The notes: generated by a model from the sequence alone, not told the origin. A DNA stretch of 64,000 nt from an uncultured Lachnospiraceae bacterium (GCA_947575805.1 CANPOY010000002.1:59779-123778), one strand, 5' to 3'. Shown: positions 9,403 to 18,262, numbered from the stretch's first letter. A program made the numbers and translations.

Positions 9403-9430
9403 AAAAAGGGAGCGCCCTGCGGCACTCCCT
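9403..9430 (-). terminator. Terminator downstream of the permease gene
   Basis: On the minus strand GGGAG...CTCCC with an inner GCC/GGC pairing, followed by TTTTT (9403-9407). It separates the permease from the dipeptidase. Confidence 0.7.
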
Positions 9431-9473
9431 TCACCGTATTTTTTATTATTTTATGCCCAAAGCCTGGGGACTG

Positions 9474-10850
9474 TCAATCCTTCTCCTTACCCATAACCGC
9501 GAAATTCACCCCGGTATCCCTGGGTTCCTCCTCGCTGAATACATAATCTTTGCCGGGCAGCACCGCATTGAGGATAATTCCTACAAGAGCTCCTACCGCA
9601 AGTCCGGAAAGGCTGATGGTGACCGATCCCACCGTAAACGCAATCGCCCCTGCCTCGCTGTACCTGATGCCAATGGACAGCACCAGGATCAACGCCGCGA
9701 TAATCACGTTCCTGCTCTTGGAAAAGTCACACCGGGACTCCACCACATTGCGCACCCCCACCGCAGAAATCATACCGTAGAGTACCAGTGATACGCCTCC
9801 CACGGTAGCGGAAGGCATGCAGCCGATCACAGCGGCAAATTTCGGACAGAAGGAAAACAGAATTGCAAAGACGGCAGCCAGCCGGATCACCATGGGATCA
9901 AATACCTTTGTCAGGGAAAGCACCCCCGTGTTCTCACCGTAAGTTGTATTGGCAGGCGCACCGAACAGGGAAGCCGCAACGGTGGCAAGGCCGTCGCCCA
10001 ACAGAGTCCTGTGCAGACCGGGATCCTTAATAAAATTCTTTCCTACAGTAGAGGATATAGCGGAGATGTCCCCCACATGCTCCATGATGGTGGCAAGGGC
10101 GATAGGCATGATGGTGATAACGCTTGTAAGCAACATGGAAATATTTCCGTCCTGAAAAGCCCAGAACACGGTTTCGTTCCAATGAATGGGAAATCCTACC
10201 CAGGCAGCTTCCGCAACTTTGTAAAAATCCGCTCTGTGTAAAATAACCGCCAGCAGATAAGAACCGATCACACCCACGATAATCGGCACGATCCGCAACA
10301 TGCCTTTCCCCCAGATATTGCAGATAATGATCAGCACAATGGCCACAAGGGCAATGAGCCAGTCGGATGAGCAGCTGTCGATAGCCGTCTGGGAAAGGGT
10401 CAGGCCGATGGCAATAATGATCGGCCCCGTAACAACGGGCGGGAAAAATTTCATGACACGCCTGCTGCCAAACAGCTTAATCAATAGAGCCAGAAGCAGA
10501 TACAGCAGCCCCGCACATGCCACTCCGAAGCAGGCATAGGGAAGCAGTTCCTTCTGAAGCGTGCCCTCATCGGGATTACCCGCAATGGCATGGTAACCGG
10601 CCAGAAATGCAAAGGAGGAACCCAAAAATGCCGGAACATTCCTCTTTGTCAGGAAATGAAACAGCAACGTCCCCACTCCTGCAAAAAACAAGGTGGCGGA
10701 AACATCCAGCCCCGTCAGAACAGGCACCAGTATTGTGGAACCAAACATTGCAAACATATGCTGCAGTCCCAGCACTGCAACTTTTGGCGCCCCAAGGGCC
10801 CTGGCATCATAGATACCGCTCTCACCGAGAGCCGATTTTTTCTTGCTCAT
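9474..10850 (-). CDS. Uracil-xanthine permease (NCS2 family)
   Basis: 458 residues with about 12-14 hydrophobic segments. The N-terminal LGLQHMFAMFGSTILVP is the NCS2 signature of UraA and PyrP relatives, and GAPANTTYGENTGVL in the second half carries the conserved glutamate of the substrate site. It would import a nucleobase, most likely uracil, by proton symport. AGGAGG precedes ATG 10850. It is monocistronic with a terminator after it. I saw no PyrR-binding site or purine riboswitch in the leader, so regulation is not evident. Xanthine or another base remains possible. Confidence 0.88.
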   Translation of the reverse strand: MSKKKSALGESGIYDARALGAPKVAVLGLQHMFAMFGSTILVPVLTGLDVSATLFFAGVGTLLFHFLTKRNVPAFLGSSFAFLAGYHAIAGNPDEGTLQKELLPYACFGVACAGLLYLLLALLIKLFGSRRVMKFFPPVVTGPIIIAIGLTLSQTAIDSCSSDWLIALVAIVLIIICNIWGKGMLRIVPIIVGVIGSYLLAVILHRADFYKVAEAAWVGFPIHWNETVFWAFQDGNISMLLTSVITIMPIALATIMEHVGDISAISSTVGKNFIKDPGLHRTLLGDGLATVAASLFGAPANTTYGENTGVLSLTKVFDPMVIRLAAVFAILFSFCPKFAAVIGCMPSATVGGVSLVLYGMISAVGVRNVVESRCDFSKSRNVIIAALILVLSIGIRYSEAGAIAFTVGSVTISLSGLAVGALVGIILNAVLPGKDYVFSEEEPRDTGVNFAVMGKEKD

Positions 10851-10924
10851 GAACTCATCCTCCTATGATTTCCCCCGATCTCTCCCCTCTCGAAAAGCCG
10901 ACCTGCAGGTTATTTTTTCTCGCA

Positions 10925-10952
10925 CAATGAGGCCGTAGAAACGGCCTCATTG
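10925..10952. terminator. Strong hairpin between the SGNH gene and the permease
   Basis: An 11-bp stem (10925-10935 with 10942-10952) and a 6-base loop. The T-rich tail (TTTCTTTTC) is on the plus-strand side; on the minus strand the stem is followed by GTGCGAGAAAA. It probably ends read-through from the minus-strand SGNH gene despite lacking a good U-run there. Confidence 0.4.
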
Positions 10953-11025
10953 CACTTTCTTTTCTATGATAATCTCTCACCGGGGACGCGTCAAGAAAAA
11001 TCTTTCCGGGAATTCCTGAAGATTT

Positions 11026-12033
11026 TCATCCTGATACCTCCGCATTCGGCCGCGGCGCCGTCAAAACTGCATTCTCTTTCAGGTAGTCCTTCCAGATTTG
11101 AATATACTTCGCCTTCAGATGAACCCCGTCAAAGGTGTAAGAATCCACCATACCACCTGTCTCGTCACAGATGAACGGATTCACATCCAGATAAAAAATG
11201 CTGTTATTATCCGCCAGTTTCGCCAGCTCCGCATTCCGCGCTTCAATCCCTTCATTGTTGATATAGTCTCCCTGGCCGGAACGCTCTGCAGTCACCTTGA
11301 TGATCCCCTGGATATAAATAATTGCCTCCGGCTGCAGCTCCTGCAGATGCGCCACCACTTCCCGGTACTTCTCCGTAAAAGTCTCCACCGTCCCCCTTCC
11401 CATCTCGTTAATGCCGATCATCAGGTAAATCTTGGCAAAGGAATTGGCCTGCAGCGCCTCCTCGACGGTAATCTTCTTTTTCTGGCCCGGTACCTCCACG
11501 ATGGGGGAATCAAATATTTTGTAGACGGTGAGGCCGGTGGAAGCATAAAAGGCGGCAATATCCTCCAGCCCCCCATATTCGTACATACCTACTGTCCTGG
11601 AATCGCCGATAAACACCGCATCGGAAAAATAATCATCCTCCACCGCTCCGAATACAGGTACTGCCTCCCCCTGCTCCGGGAGTCCGGAAGGCTCGCCTGT
11701 CCCTTCTCCTCCTTCCGTCGTTTCCTGCCCGATGTCTTCGCCTGCAGGTTCGTTCCCCTCCGATGCCTGACCGCCCTCAATCCCTTCCGGCCCTTCTCCG
11801 CCGGTTCCGGGATTCTCCGGCTCATTGCCGCTTTGAAACCCCTGTCCGTCCTGGGATTCCTGCCCTTCCGTATCCGATTTCCCAGGCTCTTCCCGGGAGC
11901 CTCCTCCCAGGCAGAATTCCTTTACCTGCTCAAGCGCCCCGGCATAAACCTGCCAGCGGTCCACGACGCTCAGATAGACTATGCCAACTGCCGCAAACAA
12001 TATTAAATAATAACATCCTTTTAACCGCTTCAC
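11026..12033 (-). CDS. Membrane-anchored SGNH/GDSL hydrolase, partner of the MBOAT protein
   Basis: 335 residues from a GTG start with a weak ribosome site. One N-terminal transmembrane helix (about 8-24) is followed by a Pro/Gly/Glu-rich low-complexity linker (about 40-125), then an extracellular SGNH domain: FIGDSRTVGMYEYGG supplies the catalytic Ser, GINEMG the Asn block, and DGVHL near the end the Asp/His pair. It starts 30 bases after the MBOAT gene. Such pairs move acyl (usually acetyl) groups onto surface glycans, the SGNH protein acting outside. The glycan target is unknown. Confidence 0.8.
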   Translation of the reverse strand: MKRLKGCYYLILFAAVGIVYLSVVDRWQVYAGALEQVKEFCLGGGSREEPGKSDTEGQESQDGQGFQSGNEPENPGTGGEGPEGIEGGQASEGNEPAGEDIGQETTEGGEGTGEPSGLPEQGEAVPVFGAVEDDYFSDAVFIGDSRTVGMYEYGGLEDIAAFYASTGLTVYKIFDSPIVEVPGQKKKITVEEALQANSFAKIYLMIGINEMGRGTVETFTEKYREVVAHLQELQPEAIIYIQGIIKVTAERSGQGDYINNEGIEARNAELAKLADNNSIFYLDVNPFICDETGGMVDSYTFDGVHLKAKYIQIWKDYLKENAVLTAPRPNAEVSG

Positions 12034-12063
12034 CTTATCACTCGTTTCTAACCTGCATTGATC

Positions 12064-13461
12064 CTAATAAATTCTGAAATACATAAAGGGATTATTTCCT
12101 TCCACCTGCAACCTCCATACGCACAGCCAGAACAGCGCCACTAAAAGAAATGTGACAATGACGCTGTCCTTCCACCTGCGGTACAGCTTATGCAGCACGG
12201 GCGTACAGGCCAGCGCCCCAAAACCGAACAGATACCAGTAAGTCTCCAGCGCCCTGAGCCAGTCTCCCGCACTGACCCGGATGCCATCCGTAACACCTAG
12301 CATTCTCCCCAGATAAACCGGCAGCTGGTACGGATCCGTCACGGCAAAGCAGACCCATGTCACGGGAATGACAGCCCACAGATACAAATGTGGGATCGCC
12401 CGCATAGGCCCCTTACTCAGTATCTTCCTCGCTCCCAGCGCCTGCAGCTGCCTCTCAAACACAATCAGCAGCCACAGCAGCAGCCCCCAGATCAGAAAAT
12501 TAGTGGTACTGCCATGCCAGACCGCCGTCAGCGCCCAGACCACCAGAAGGTTAAATACCGTGCGCAGCTCTCCCTTTCTGCTTCCCCCCAGGGGGATGTA
12601 TATATATTTGCAGAACCAGTTTCCCAGCGTTATATGCCACCTGCGGTAAAACTCCCGCACGGAACCCGCCATATAAGGCAGCCGGAAATTCTCCGGCAGT
12701 TCAAAACCCAGCATTCTGCCCAACCCCACCGCCATCAGCGAATACCCGTAAAAATCAAAATAGATTTTCATAGAGTAGGCTATGGCTGCCAGCCAGGCCA
12801 GGGGCGTGGAGATACTTTCAAAGCCCGTCACCTGCACCTCCCGCCACAGGAGTCCCAGCCGGTCCGCCAGAAGCACCTTCGCTGCCAGTCCTACGGTAAA
12901 CGTCTTTAAGCCCGCCTGCAGCCCCTCCAGTCCGAATTTCCGCTTATGAAGCCGCTCCCGTACCTGGCCGTATCCGGTAATCGGCCCGGACACCAGCTTG
13001 GGAAACATGGTAACATATGTGGCAAAACGGATAAAGGACCTCTCCCGGGTCTGCTCCCCCCTGTATACGTCGATCAAGTAAGAAAGAATCTGAAAGGTAT
13101 AAAAGCTGATGCCCAGAGGCAGAGTACTTCCGTCCATCACCGCTTTACACAGGGCAAGCACCCCCACGTTCATTGCCACGGCCGCAAGCAATATCACCTT
13201 TCGTTTTCTGTTATTATTCTTTTGCTTTTGTTTATTCCGCTTTCCCTTTTGCCTCGGAGGTCGCTCCAGATGCAGCCCCAGAAAATAATTTATCAATACG
13301 GATACCATGAGCAGCACCAGGTATCCGATCTCCCCCAAAGCGTAAAAAATAAGGCTTCCAATGAGAAGCACTCCGTTTTTCATCTTGTCGGGAAACAGTT
13401 GATAGATAATTAAAAAAACCGGCAGAAATAGAAGCAGGAATTCTATACTGCTGAATATCAA
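12064..13461 (-). CDS. MBOAT family membrane O-acyltransferase (AlgI/DltB-like)
   Basis: 465 residues with about 10 membrane segments. The MBOAT core includes WHITLGNWFCKYIYIPLGG and the invariant His in AVWHGSTTNFLIWG. A Lys/Arg/Asn-rich cytoplasmic loop lies at about 68-88. These proteins pass an acyl group across the membrane to an extracytoplasmic acceptor. The start is a TTG at 13461 with a poor ribosome site; its N-terminus matches the usual family start, so I keep it. Operon with the SGNH gene. No dltA or dltC is near, so D-alanylation is unlikely and acetylation of a polysaccharide is favoured. Confidence 0.88.
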   Translation of the reverse strand: MIFSSIEFLLLFLPVFLIIYQLFPDKMKNGVLLIGSLIFYALGEIGYLVLLMVSVLINYFLGLHLERPPRQKGKRNKQKQKNNNRKRKVILLAAVAMNVGVLALCKAVMDGSTLPLGISFYTFQILSYLIDVYRGEQTRERSFIRFATYVTMFPKLVSGPITGYGQVRERLHKRKFGLEGLQAGLKTFTVGLAAKVLLADRLGLLWREVQVTGFESISTPLAWLAAIAYSMKIYFDFYGYSLMAVGLGRMLGFELPENFRLPYMAGSVREFYRRWHITLGNWFCKYIYIPLGGSRKGELRTVFNLLVVWALTAVWHGSTTNFLIWGLLLWLLIVFERQLQALGARKILSKGPMRAIPHLYLWAVIPVTWVCFAVTDPYQLPVYLGRMLGVTDGIRVSAGDWLRALETYWYLFGFGALACTPVLHKLYRRWKDSVIVTFLLVALFWLCVWRLQVEGNNPFMYFRIY

Positions 13462-13532
13462 GAATCATCACGTCTTTCACTTAATCTATAGTCTATGCGT
13501 CAAACCGCCTGTAAATCAGTTGTGCTGGTTTT

Positions 13533-13562
13533 ATTATACCCTCGAAAACCCGTTTCTGACAA
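13533..13562 (-). promoter_or_regulatory. Promoter of the first MBOAT/SGNH operon
   Basis: Minus strand TTGTCA (13557-13562), 18-bp spacer, TATAAT (13533-13538), about 70 bases before the TTG start. Confidence 0.6.
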
Positions 13563-13590
13563 CTTAAGAAATCTTAATTTTCCCGTAACA

Positions 13591-13733
13591 GTTCCGCCAT
13601 GCAGAAATGCCTGTGTTGACTGTCCGTGGGAGCTTGCTCACAAAGGACAGCCAATACAGGCATTTCTATAGGGCGAACGACCGCAAATGAATAAATTGGC
13701 GGAACGACCTTTTCCGACAATTTATGAATGAGC
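13591..13733. repeat. Nested palindromic element (MITE-like?)
   Basis: Arms 13603-13625 and 13645-13667 are a 23-bp inverted repeat with two transition mismatches. The loop holds a smaller stem (GTGGGAGC/GCTCAC). Outside these, GTTCCGCCA at 13591 is inverted at 13697-13705 (TGGCGGAAC). A further arm, ATAAATTGGCGG near 13691, matches CCGACAATTTAT at 13714-13725 in inverted form. The stretch carries no convincing gene and starts exactly where the M55 reading frame stops being recognisable. It looks like a small non-autonomous element or a structured RNA; the ends and any target duplication are unclear. Confidence 0.55.
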
Positions 13734-13847
13734 ATGGACACGTTCCACCTCCTCCGCCATTTTCTCCCTGCAGACATCGTACTGCCTCATATCCGTGACC
13801 CCTGTACAACCTTCCATATCTGCAACAATTAAAATATTACTTTGCAT
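13722..13847 (-). pseudogene. 5' remnant of an M55 D-aminopeptidase (DppA-like) gene
   Basis: 41 codons beginning MQSNILIVADMEGCTGVTD, with GGAG in front of the ATG. DMEG near the N-terminus is the metal-binding start of M55 peptidases (DppA: VDMEGISG), and EKMAEEVERV matches the first helix. The frame then reads HAHS and stops, whereas full-length members are around 270 residues. The break falls at the edge of the palindromic element, so loss by insertion or deletion is likely. No downstream fragment of the peptidase is visible. Confidence 0.6.
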
Positions 13848-13968
13848 TCTTTTCTCCATAAGAAAGAGTAGCAATTCTCTCCTTTTTGCGGTAAACTGAA
13901 GATGGAAAAACAATACCGGCATACGCCGCCTGCGCGGCAATGTATCCCGTTGATACATGGAGGATATG

Positions 13969-14730
13969 ATGAAGGAACAATTATACACAATTCCCTTAAA
14001 CGACGCGGTGGACGCGAACGACGAGTGCCCCTTCTGCTTTATCGAGCGGAGCATTGAACAGGATTTGCTGGATTTCGTGCTGGGCAGCAGCGCATCCTAT
14101 ATGGAAGCCGATATTCGCGAGCTGACGGACAAGGCCGGCTTCTGCCGCCCCCACTTCCAGAAAATGTTCGACTACGGCAACACCCTTGGCAACGCCTGGA
14201 TTCTGAAGACTCACTACCGGCGGATGATCGGCGAAATGAAAAAGGAATTTGCCGGATTTAAGCCCGGAAAAAGCTCCCTGATGGGCAAATTCAAAAAAAG
14301 CGCCGAGAGCGGCAATGCCCTCGGCATATGGGTGCGGGAAAAGGAGAAGTCCTGCTATATCTGCAGCCAGTATCAGGATACCTACCGGCGCTATCTGGAC
14401 ACCTTTTTCTACCTCTGGAAGCAGGACTCCGATTTCCGTGAAAAGATAACCAAGGGTAAGGGCTTCTGCCTGTCTCATTTCGGTGAACTCTGCGAAGCCG
14501 CCGACGGGAAACTGAACGACCGGGAAAAGGAAGACTTTTACGGCTGCATGCTCCCCCTTATGGAGAAAAACATGGAACGCCTTGCCGGAGACGTGGCCTG
14601 GATGGTGGAAAAATTCGATTACCGCAATCAGGATGCCGACTGGAAGGACTCCAGGGATGCTATCCAGCGAGGTATGCAGAAGCTGAAGGGCGGCTACCCT
14701 GCCGACGGTCCCTACCACCCCTCTAAATGA
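13969..14730 (+). CDS. DUF6062 family protein with paired CxxC/CxxH motifs
   Basis: 253 residues from the ATG at 13969; GGAGG at 13959-13963 overlaps an upstream in-frame ATG (13957), so the later start is favoured. It has two similar halves, each with a CxxC followed later by FCxxH: CPFC and GFCRPHF, then CYIC and GFCLSHF. This suggests a duplicated unit with two bound metals or two redox centres. It is soluble, highly charged and mostly helical. I recognise the family as DUF6062, of unknown function and common in Lachnospiraceae. It is convergent with the tetR gene, stops 3 bases apart. Confidence 0.8.
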   Translation: MKEQLYTIPLNDAVDANDECPFCFIERSIEQDLLDFVLGSSASYMEADIRELTDKAGFCRPHFQKMFDYGNTLGNAWILKTHYRRMIGEMKKEFAGFKPGKSSLMGKFKKSAESGNALGIWVREKEKSCYICSQYQDTYRRYLDTFFYLWKQDSDFREKITKGKGFCLSHFGELCEAADGKLNDREKEDFYGCMLPLMEKNMERLAGDVAWMVEKFDYRNQDADWKDSRDAIQRGMQKLKGGYPADGPYHPSK

Positions 14731-14733
14731 CCT

Positions 14734-15336
14734 TCAGACATATACCAGCTTCCTTACCATATCCAGATAGCCACAAATCTCCTGATACAGCATTTCCGGC
14801 TGAAAAGAAGCATCCTGAAGTCTTTCCGTCATCAGCCCCTTGACGGTAAAATCAAGCATCTTGCGGAGTTTCTCCCCGTCCACACTCGCGGGCAGACTGC
14901 TGTAATCGATCTGGTCGTTGATGGATCGGTAGACCTCCGCCAGGGCTTCCCTTTTTCCCTCGATGGCCAGCAATGCCTCGCTGACATCCTCGGACATGGA
15001 TCTGTTTATGAACTGCTGCATATAGGGATAGCCCCGCATGGCGTACATGCGGGCGCACTCTGTCTGCTTAATGACCTCAAACAAGTCCTTCTCCCCGGAA
15101 TCCACTGTATTCCGGAGCTCCAGCCGCATATACTTGACACTGTAATCATAGATAAAATCATATACGCCAATCTTATTTACAAAATAGTGGAACAGGAGAC
15201 CTTTGCTGATAGCGGCTTCCCTGACTATATCATCTGTGCTGGCATGACGATACCCCTGAAGGGCAAACACCTTCAGCGCAGCATTGATCATTCTGTCCTG
15301 CTTTTCCTTTTTTAAGTCAAAAAACTTGGCATTCAT
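14734..15336 (-). CDS. TetR/AcrR family transcriptional regulator
   Basis: 200 residues. The N-terminal helix-turn-helix (about 12-58) contains KVFALQGYRHASTDDIVREAA then ISKGLLFHYFVNK, the classic TetR recognition helix. The C-terminal ligand domain is all-helical and divergent. It is divergent from the small acidic membrane protein gene (160-bp gap), a usual target arrangement. I saw no clear palindrome in that gap, only a short repeated AAACCGAAA on both sides of the plus-strand promoter. The ligand is unknown. Confidence 0.88.
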   Translation of the reverse strand: MNAKFFDLKKEKQDRMINAALKVFALQGYRHASTDDIVREAAISKGLLFHYFVNKIGVYDFIYDYSVKYMRLELRNTVDSGEKDLFEVIKQTECARMYAMRGYPYMQQFINRSMSEDVSEALLAIEGKREALAEVYRSINDQIDYSSLPASVDGEKLRKMLDFTVKGLMTERLQDASFQPEMLYQEICGYLDMVRKLVYV

Positions 15337-15441
15337 AAAATAACTCCCATTCCAATGAATATAATCATATCATAAATTGCCCTCAATAGAAACCGAAAAC
15401 CATAAAATTTTCCTAAATTTGTACATAGTCCCTTTTCATTT

Positions 15442-15469
15442 TTGCAAAATAGTATTAATATGGTAATAT
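15442..15469 (+). promoter_or_regulatory. Promoter of the acidic membrane-anchored protein
   Basis: TTGCAA (15442-15447), 16-bp spacer, TAATAT (15464-15469), ahead of the ATG at 15497. AAACCGAAA occurs just upstream (near 15388) and again after the -10 (near 15477). Confidence 0.45.
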
Positions 15470-15496
15470 CTTAACCGAAACCGAAAGGAGCACCCT

Positions 15497-15850
15497 ATGG
15501 CAAAAAAATTTGGAAAGTTTCTTCTTGTTACCGCTGCGGTATGCACAGCCGCGGCTGCAATCCACCATTATATGCAGAAAAAGGACGCTGCATCTACAGA
15601 ATCCGAGGACGAGGATTACGATGACTTCAGCGTAGATTCCCACAATTATGTATCTCTGACTCCCGATGCCGGAGCCGATCAGAAAGAAACGTCCGGAAAT
15701 GAGAGCGCATCGAAGGAAGAAGGCTTTACTCCACTGAAGGATGCGGTGGAAAATGCCACGGAAAAAGCTGAAGATGCCATTGAAAATGTAGAAGAATTTT
15801 TTGATGAGGAAGACGGCTCTGACGAAGAGCCTGCCATCAGTGATAATTAA
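15497..15850 (+). CDS. Small acidic membrane-anchored hypothetical protein
   Basis: 117 residues. A Lys-rich N-terminus (MAKKFGKF) and one short hydrophobic segment (about 8-22) resemble an uncleaved signal anchor. The rest is very rich in Asp, Glu and Ser, with a predicted helix around 75-100 (repeated ENATEKAEDAIENVEEF-type heptads). No family recognised. AAAGGAG lies 8 bases before the ATG. The tail is probably extracytoplasmic and disordered. Divergent from tetR, it could be its target. Confidence 0.7.
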   Translation: MAKKFGKFLLVTAAVCTAAAAIHHYMQKKDAASTESEDEDYDDFSVDSHNYVSLTPDAGADQKETSGNESASKEEGFTPLKDAVENATEKAEDAIENVEEFFDEEDGSDEEPAISDN

Positions 15851-15887
15851 TCCGCCGGCATATCGCCAAAAAAGCGTACCGGAATCA

Positions 15888-15920
15888 GCCCATGGAGGAG
15901 GTTCTTCCATGGGCATTTTC
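15888..15920 (+). terminator. Terminator after the acidic protein gene
   Basis: GCCCATGGA (15888-15896) pairs with TCCATGGGC (15906-15914), then ATTTTC. It lies between converging genes. Confidence 0.6.
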
Positions 15921-15971
15921 TATAAGTCTTTTATTATGATGGGGTTTCCTGAATGTCTCATTACAAGGACC

Positions 15972-17402
15972 TTACAGCCAGGCTTCTTTTAAACACCTGA
16001 TTCCCTCCCTGATCTGTCCATGGCTTAAGGCACCAAACCCCATCAGGACAGTGGCCGGCTCCGGCAGTGCCGTCCTGCAGGCCGGCTCCGCATCCATACT
16101 TTCAGAGAGCCCGTACACCCTCACCCCCGCCTGCTCGGCACTCCTGACCAGCTCCTCCTCGGAGACACCCGTCTTTGCCTTCAAAAGAAGATGCAGGCCC
16201 GCATTCTCTCCCGTTACGGTAAAATTTTTCCTGAAAGGACGCAGTTCCTCCAAAAGAAGCTCGTGCTTCCCCCGGTATATTTTTCTCATACGGTTTAAAT
16301 GACGCTCGAAATAACCGTCCCGAATAAATTCATTCAGAATGCTTTGATCGATTCTGGAGACCGTACAGGAATAAAAAAACAGCTCTCGCTTATACTTTTC
16401 CAGCAGAATTTCCGGCAGCACCATAAAGCTGACCCGGATGGCCGGCGCAATGGACTTTGAAAAGCTGCCGATGTAAATCACTCTTCCATGTCCGTCCGTT
16501 GCCTGCAGCGCCGGAATGGGCTTCCCGTGATAGCGGAACTCACTGTCGTAATCATCTTCAATGATGTATCTGTCAGGGGCTTTATCCGCCCATCTCAGCA
16601 GCTCAATGCGTCTGCCGATCGGCATGATGGTTCCTGACGGAAACTGATGGGAGGGCATACAGTAGACGGCACCGGCATTTTTCTTCTCCAGCTGCCCCAC
16701 CTTCATTCCGTTTTCATCCGCGTCCACCGTCACAATCTGATAGAAAAAAGATCTTAAAATACGGCAGGAACGCAGATATGTGGGATTTTCCATGGCAATA
16801 CGTACCTGCTTCCCCAGCAGCTTTTCCAGCAGCAGCAGCAGATAATCGTTTCCCGCTCCCACCACGATCTGCTCCGGCCTGCAGTTTACTCCCCGGGAGG
16901 AATGAATGTAACGGCTGATTGTCAGCCGAAGCTCATAATCCCCCTGGGGCTCTCCCCGGGAAAACAAATCGCTGTTGGCATCCGTCAGAATATTCCTTGT
17001 AATCCTTTTCCAGACACCGAAGGGAAATCCCGACATGTCAATGTCATGAGGAGAGAAATCACAGATCCAGGCAGTTCCGACGCTATCCCGTTCCGACGTG
17101 CAAATATCTGCTCTGCTTTGCTTCCCCGGGATGTCATCCTCCATCTGTGCCAGTACCTCCATGGGACACACAAAATATCCCTTACAGGGCATCGACTCAA
17201 TATATCCTTCGGCAAGGAGCTGGCCATAAGCATACTCTACCGTACTCCTTGCCACCTGAAGATATTCCGCCAGAGAACGCGTGGAGGGAAGCCTCTCTCC
17301 TGCAAGAAGCTTCCCGTCCCTGATCTCTTTCTTTATATGTTCATATATCTGCTCATACAGACAGCTTCCGTCTGCCTGCAGACGTATCGTCATATCGTAC
17401 AT
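15972..17402 (-). CDS. MocR-type regulator: GntR helix-turn-helix fused to an aminotransferase domain
   Basis: 476 residues. The winged helix-turn-helix (about 14-78) includes LYEQIYEHIKKEIRDGKL and the GntR signature LPSTRSLAEYLQVARSTVEYAY. The rest is a class I aminotransferase fold; the PLP-binding lysine is in IGSFSKSIAPAIR. MocR proteins use bound PLP to sense vitamin B6 or amino compounds and activate or repress adjacent genes. No pdxS/T or amino-acid gene is adjacent, so the target is not obvious. The ribosome site is weak, so the start is uncertain by a few codons. Confidence 0.9.
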   Translation of the reverse strand: MYDMTIRLQADGSCLYEQIYEHIKKEIRDGKLLAGERLPSTRSLAEYLQVARSTVEYAYGQLLAEGYIESMPCKGYFVCPMEVLAQMEDDIPGKQSRADICTSERDSVGTAWICDFSPHDIDMSGFPFGVWKRITRNILTDANSDLFSRGEPQGDYELRLTISRYIHSSRGVNCRPEQIVVGAGNDYLLLLLEKLLGKQVRIAMENPTYLRSCRILRSFFYQIVTVDADENGMKVGQLEKKNAGAVYCMPSHQFPSGTIMPIGRRIELLRWADKAPDRYIIEDDYDSEFRYHGKPIPALQATDGHGRVIYIGSFSKSIAPAIRVSFMVLPEILLEKYKRELFFYSCTVSRIDQSILNEFIRDGYFERHLNRMRKIYRGKHELLLEELRPFRKNFTVTGENAGLHLLLKAKTGVSEEELVRSAEQAGVRVYGLSESMDAEPACRTALPEPATVLMGFGALSHGQIREGIRCLKEAWL

Positions 17403-17419
17403 AGTTCAACGTCCGGCCT

Positions 17420-18262
17420 CTATTTTCCGGCCTTTTTCATTTCCTCAATAATCTGCTCTTTCAAATCCCTGGCCTTTTCCTTGGTACGGGCATTCGCCAT
17501 GCCTGACGCCAGAATCGAAGACACCAGGCGGCTGGCTACATCATACTTTTTGAGATTAGTGGCAAGCACTGCCACCAGATAATCTATGGTCACTTCATCC
17601 ATACCGCACATAGGAAAACCTTCTGACTGCCTGGCTTCTATAAAGCCCTTATAGGCGTTCTGCAGGTACTCCTCTTCCTGATTCTGCAGCTCTTCGATCT
17701 TCTTCGCATCGCCGCCGTTCTCCTGCAGATTCTCTTTCCAGCCCCGCATCAGCCATCCGCTCTTCAAACAGATAAACGCCTTCTCACTGGCTTTGGCCTT
17801 CTTTACCACGGCACAGACGAGGGACAGCTTGTAACGCTCAAACGCCTGCTCATAGCCGTATACCTCATCCTCATACTTGGTCATGTGTACGCTGTTACTG
17901 ATCTTCTCTTTGATCAGCTTAGCCTGAGCGCTGCCGATAGTGGAAAAATATCTGCTTATGGCCGCATAACCGCAGGAAGGACAAAGCAGCACATCGTACT
18001 TTACAGAATCAATTCCCTCGTATCTCGCGCGCAGATCGGAATCCGTCCCCAAAAGCTTCGCCTTACCTGTCTTCATGATCTTAGACGAGAACTCCTCCCC
18101 GCATACAGGGCAGGAAAAGCTCTTATCATAGATCAAGTCCTTTTCCAATACTTTGGGAGGCGCGGCAGGCGCCGCCTTCTTTTCCTCCTTCTCTTCTCCG
18201 TAAATATCCAGGCCCTCCAGTCCGCCGAGGCCAAAATCACCAAGTCCTGATAAAATACCCAT
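17420..18262 (-). CDS. DUF2225 family zinc-ribbon protein
   Basis: 280 residues starting MGILSGLGDFGLGG; GAGGAG precedes this ATG, so the upstream in-frame codon at 18277 is rejected. Two Cys pairs (CPVCGEEF around 58-61 and CPSCGYA about 40 residues later) form a probable zinc ribbon, followed by a helical TPR-like region. Known as DUF2225, with no established function. It follows glnS by 42 bases and is probably the last gene of that operon. Confidence 0.8.
   Translation of the reverse strand: MGILSGLGDFGLGGLEGLDIYGEEKEEKKAAPAAPPKVLEKDLIYDKSFSCPVCGEEFSSKIMKTGKAKLLGTDSDLRARYEGIDSVKYDVLLCPSCGYAAISRYFSTIGSAQAKLIKEKISNSVHMTKYEDEVYGYEQAFERYKLSLVCAVVKKAKASEKAFICLKSGWLMRGWKENLQENGGDAKKIEELQNQEEEYLQNAYKGFIEARQSEGFPMCGMDEVTIDYLVAVLATNLKKYDVASRLVSSILASGMANARTKEKARDLKEQIIEEMKKAGK

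Noticed and set aside
10851..10925. Purine riboswitch or PyrR site in the permease leader
   Set aside because: No conserved purine aptamer core or PyrR-binding consensus could be found.
13574..13777. 67-codon minus-strand reading frame
   Set aside because: It is made of the palindromic element and the out-of-frame end of the M55 remnant; no protein-like features.
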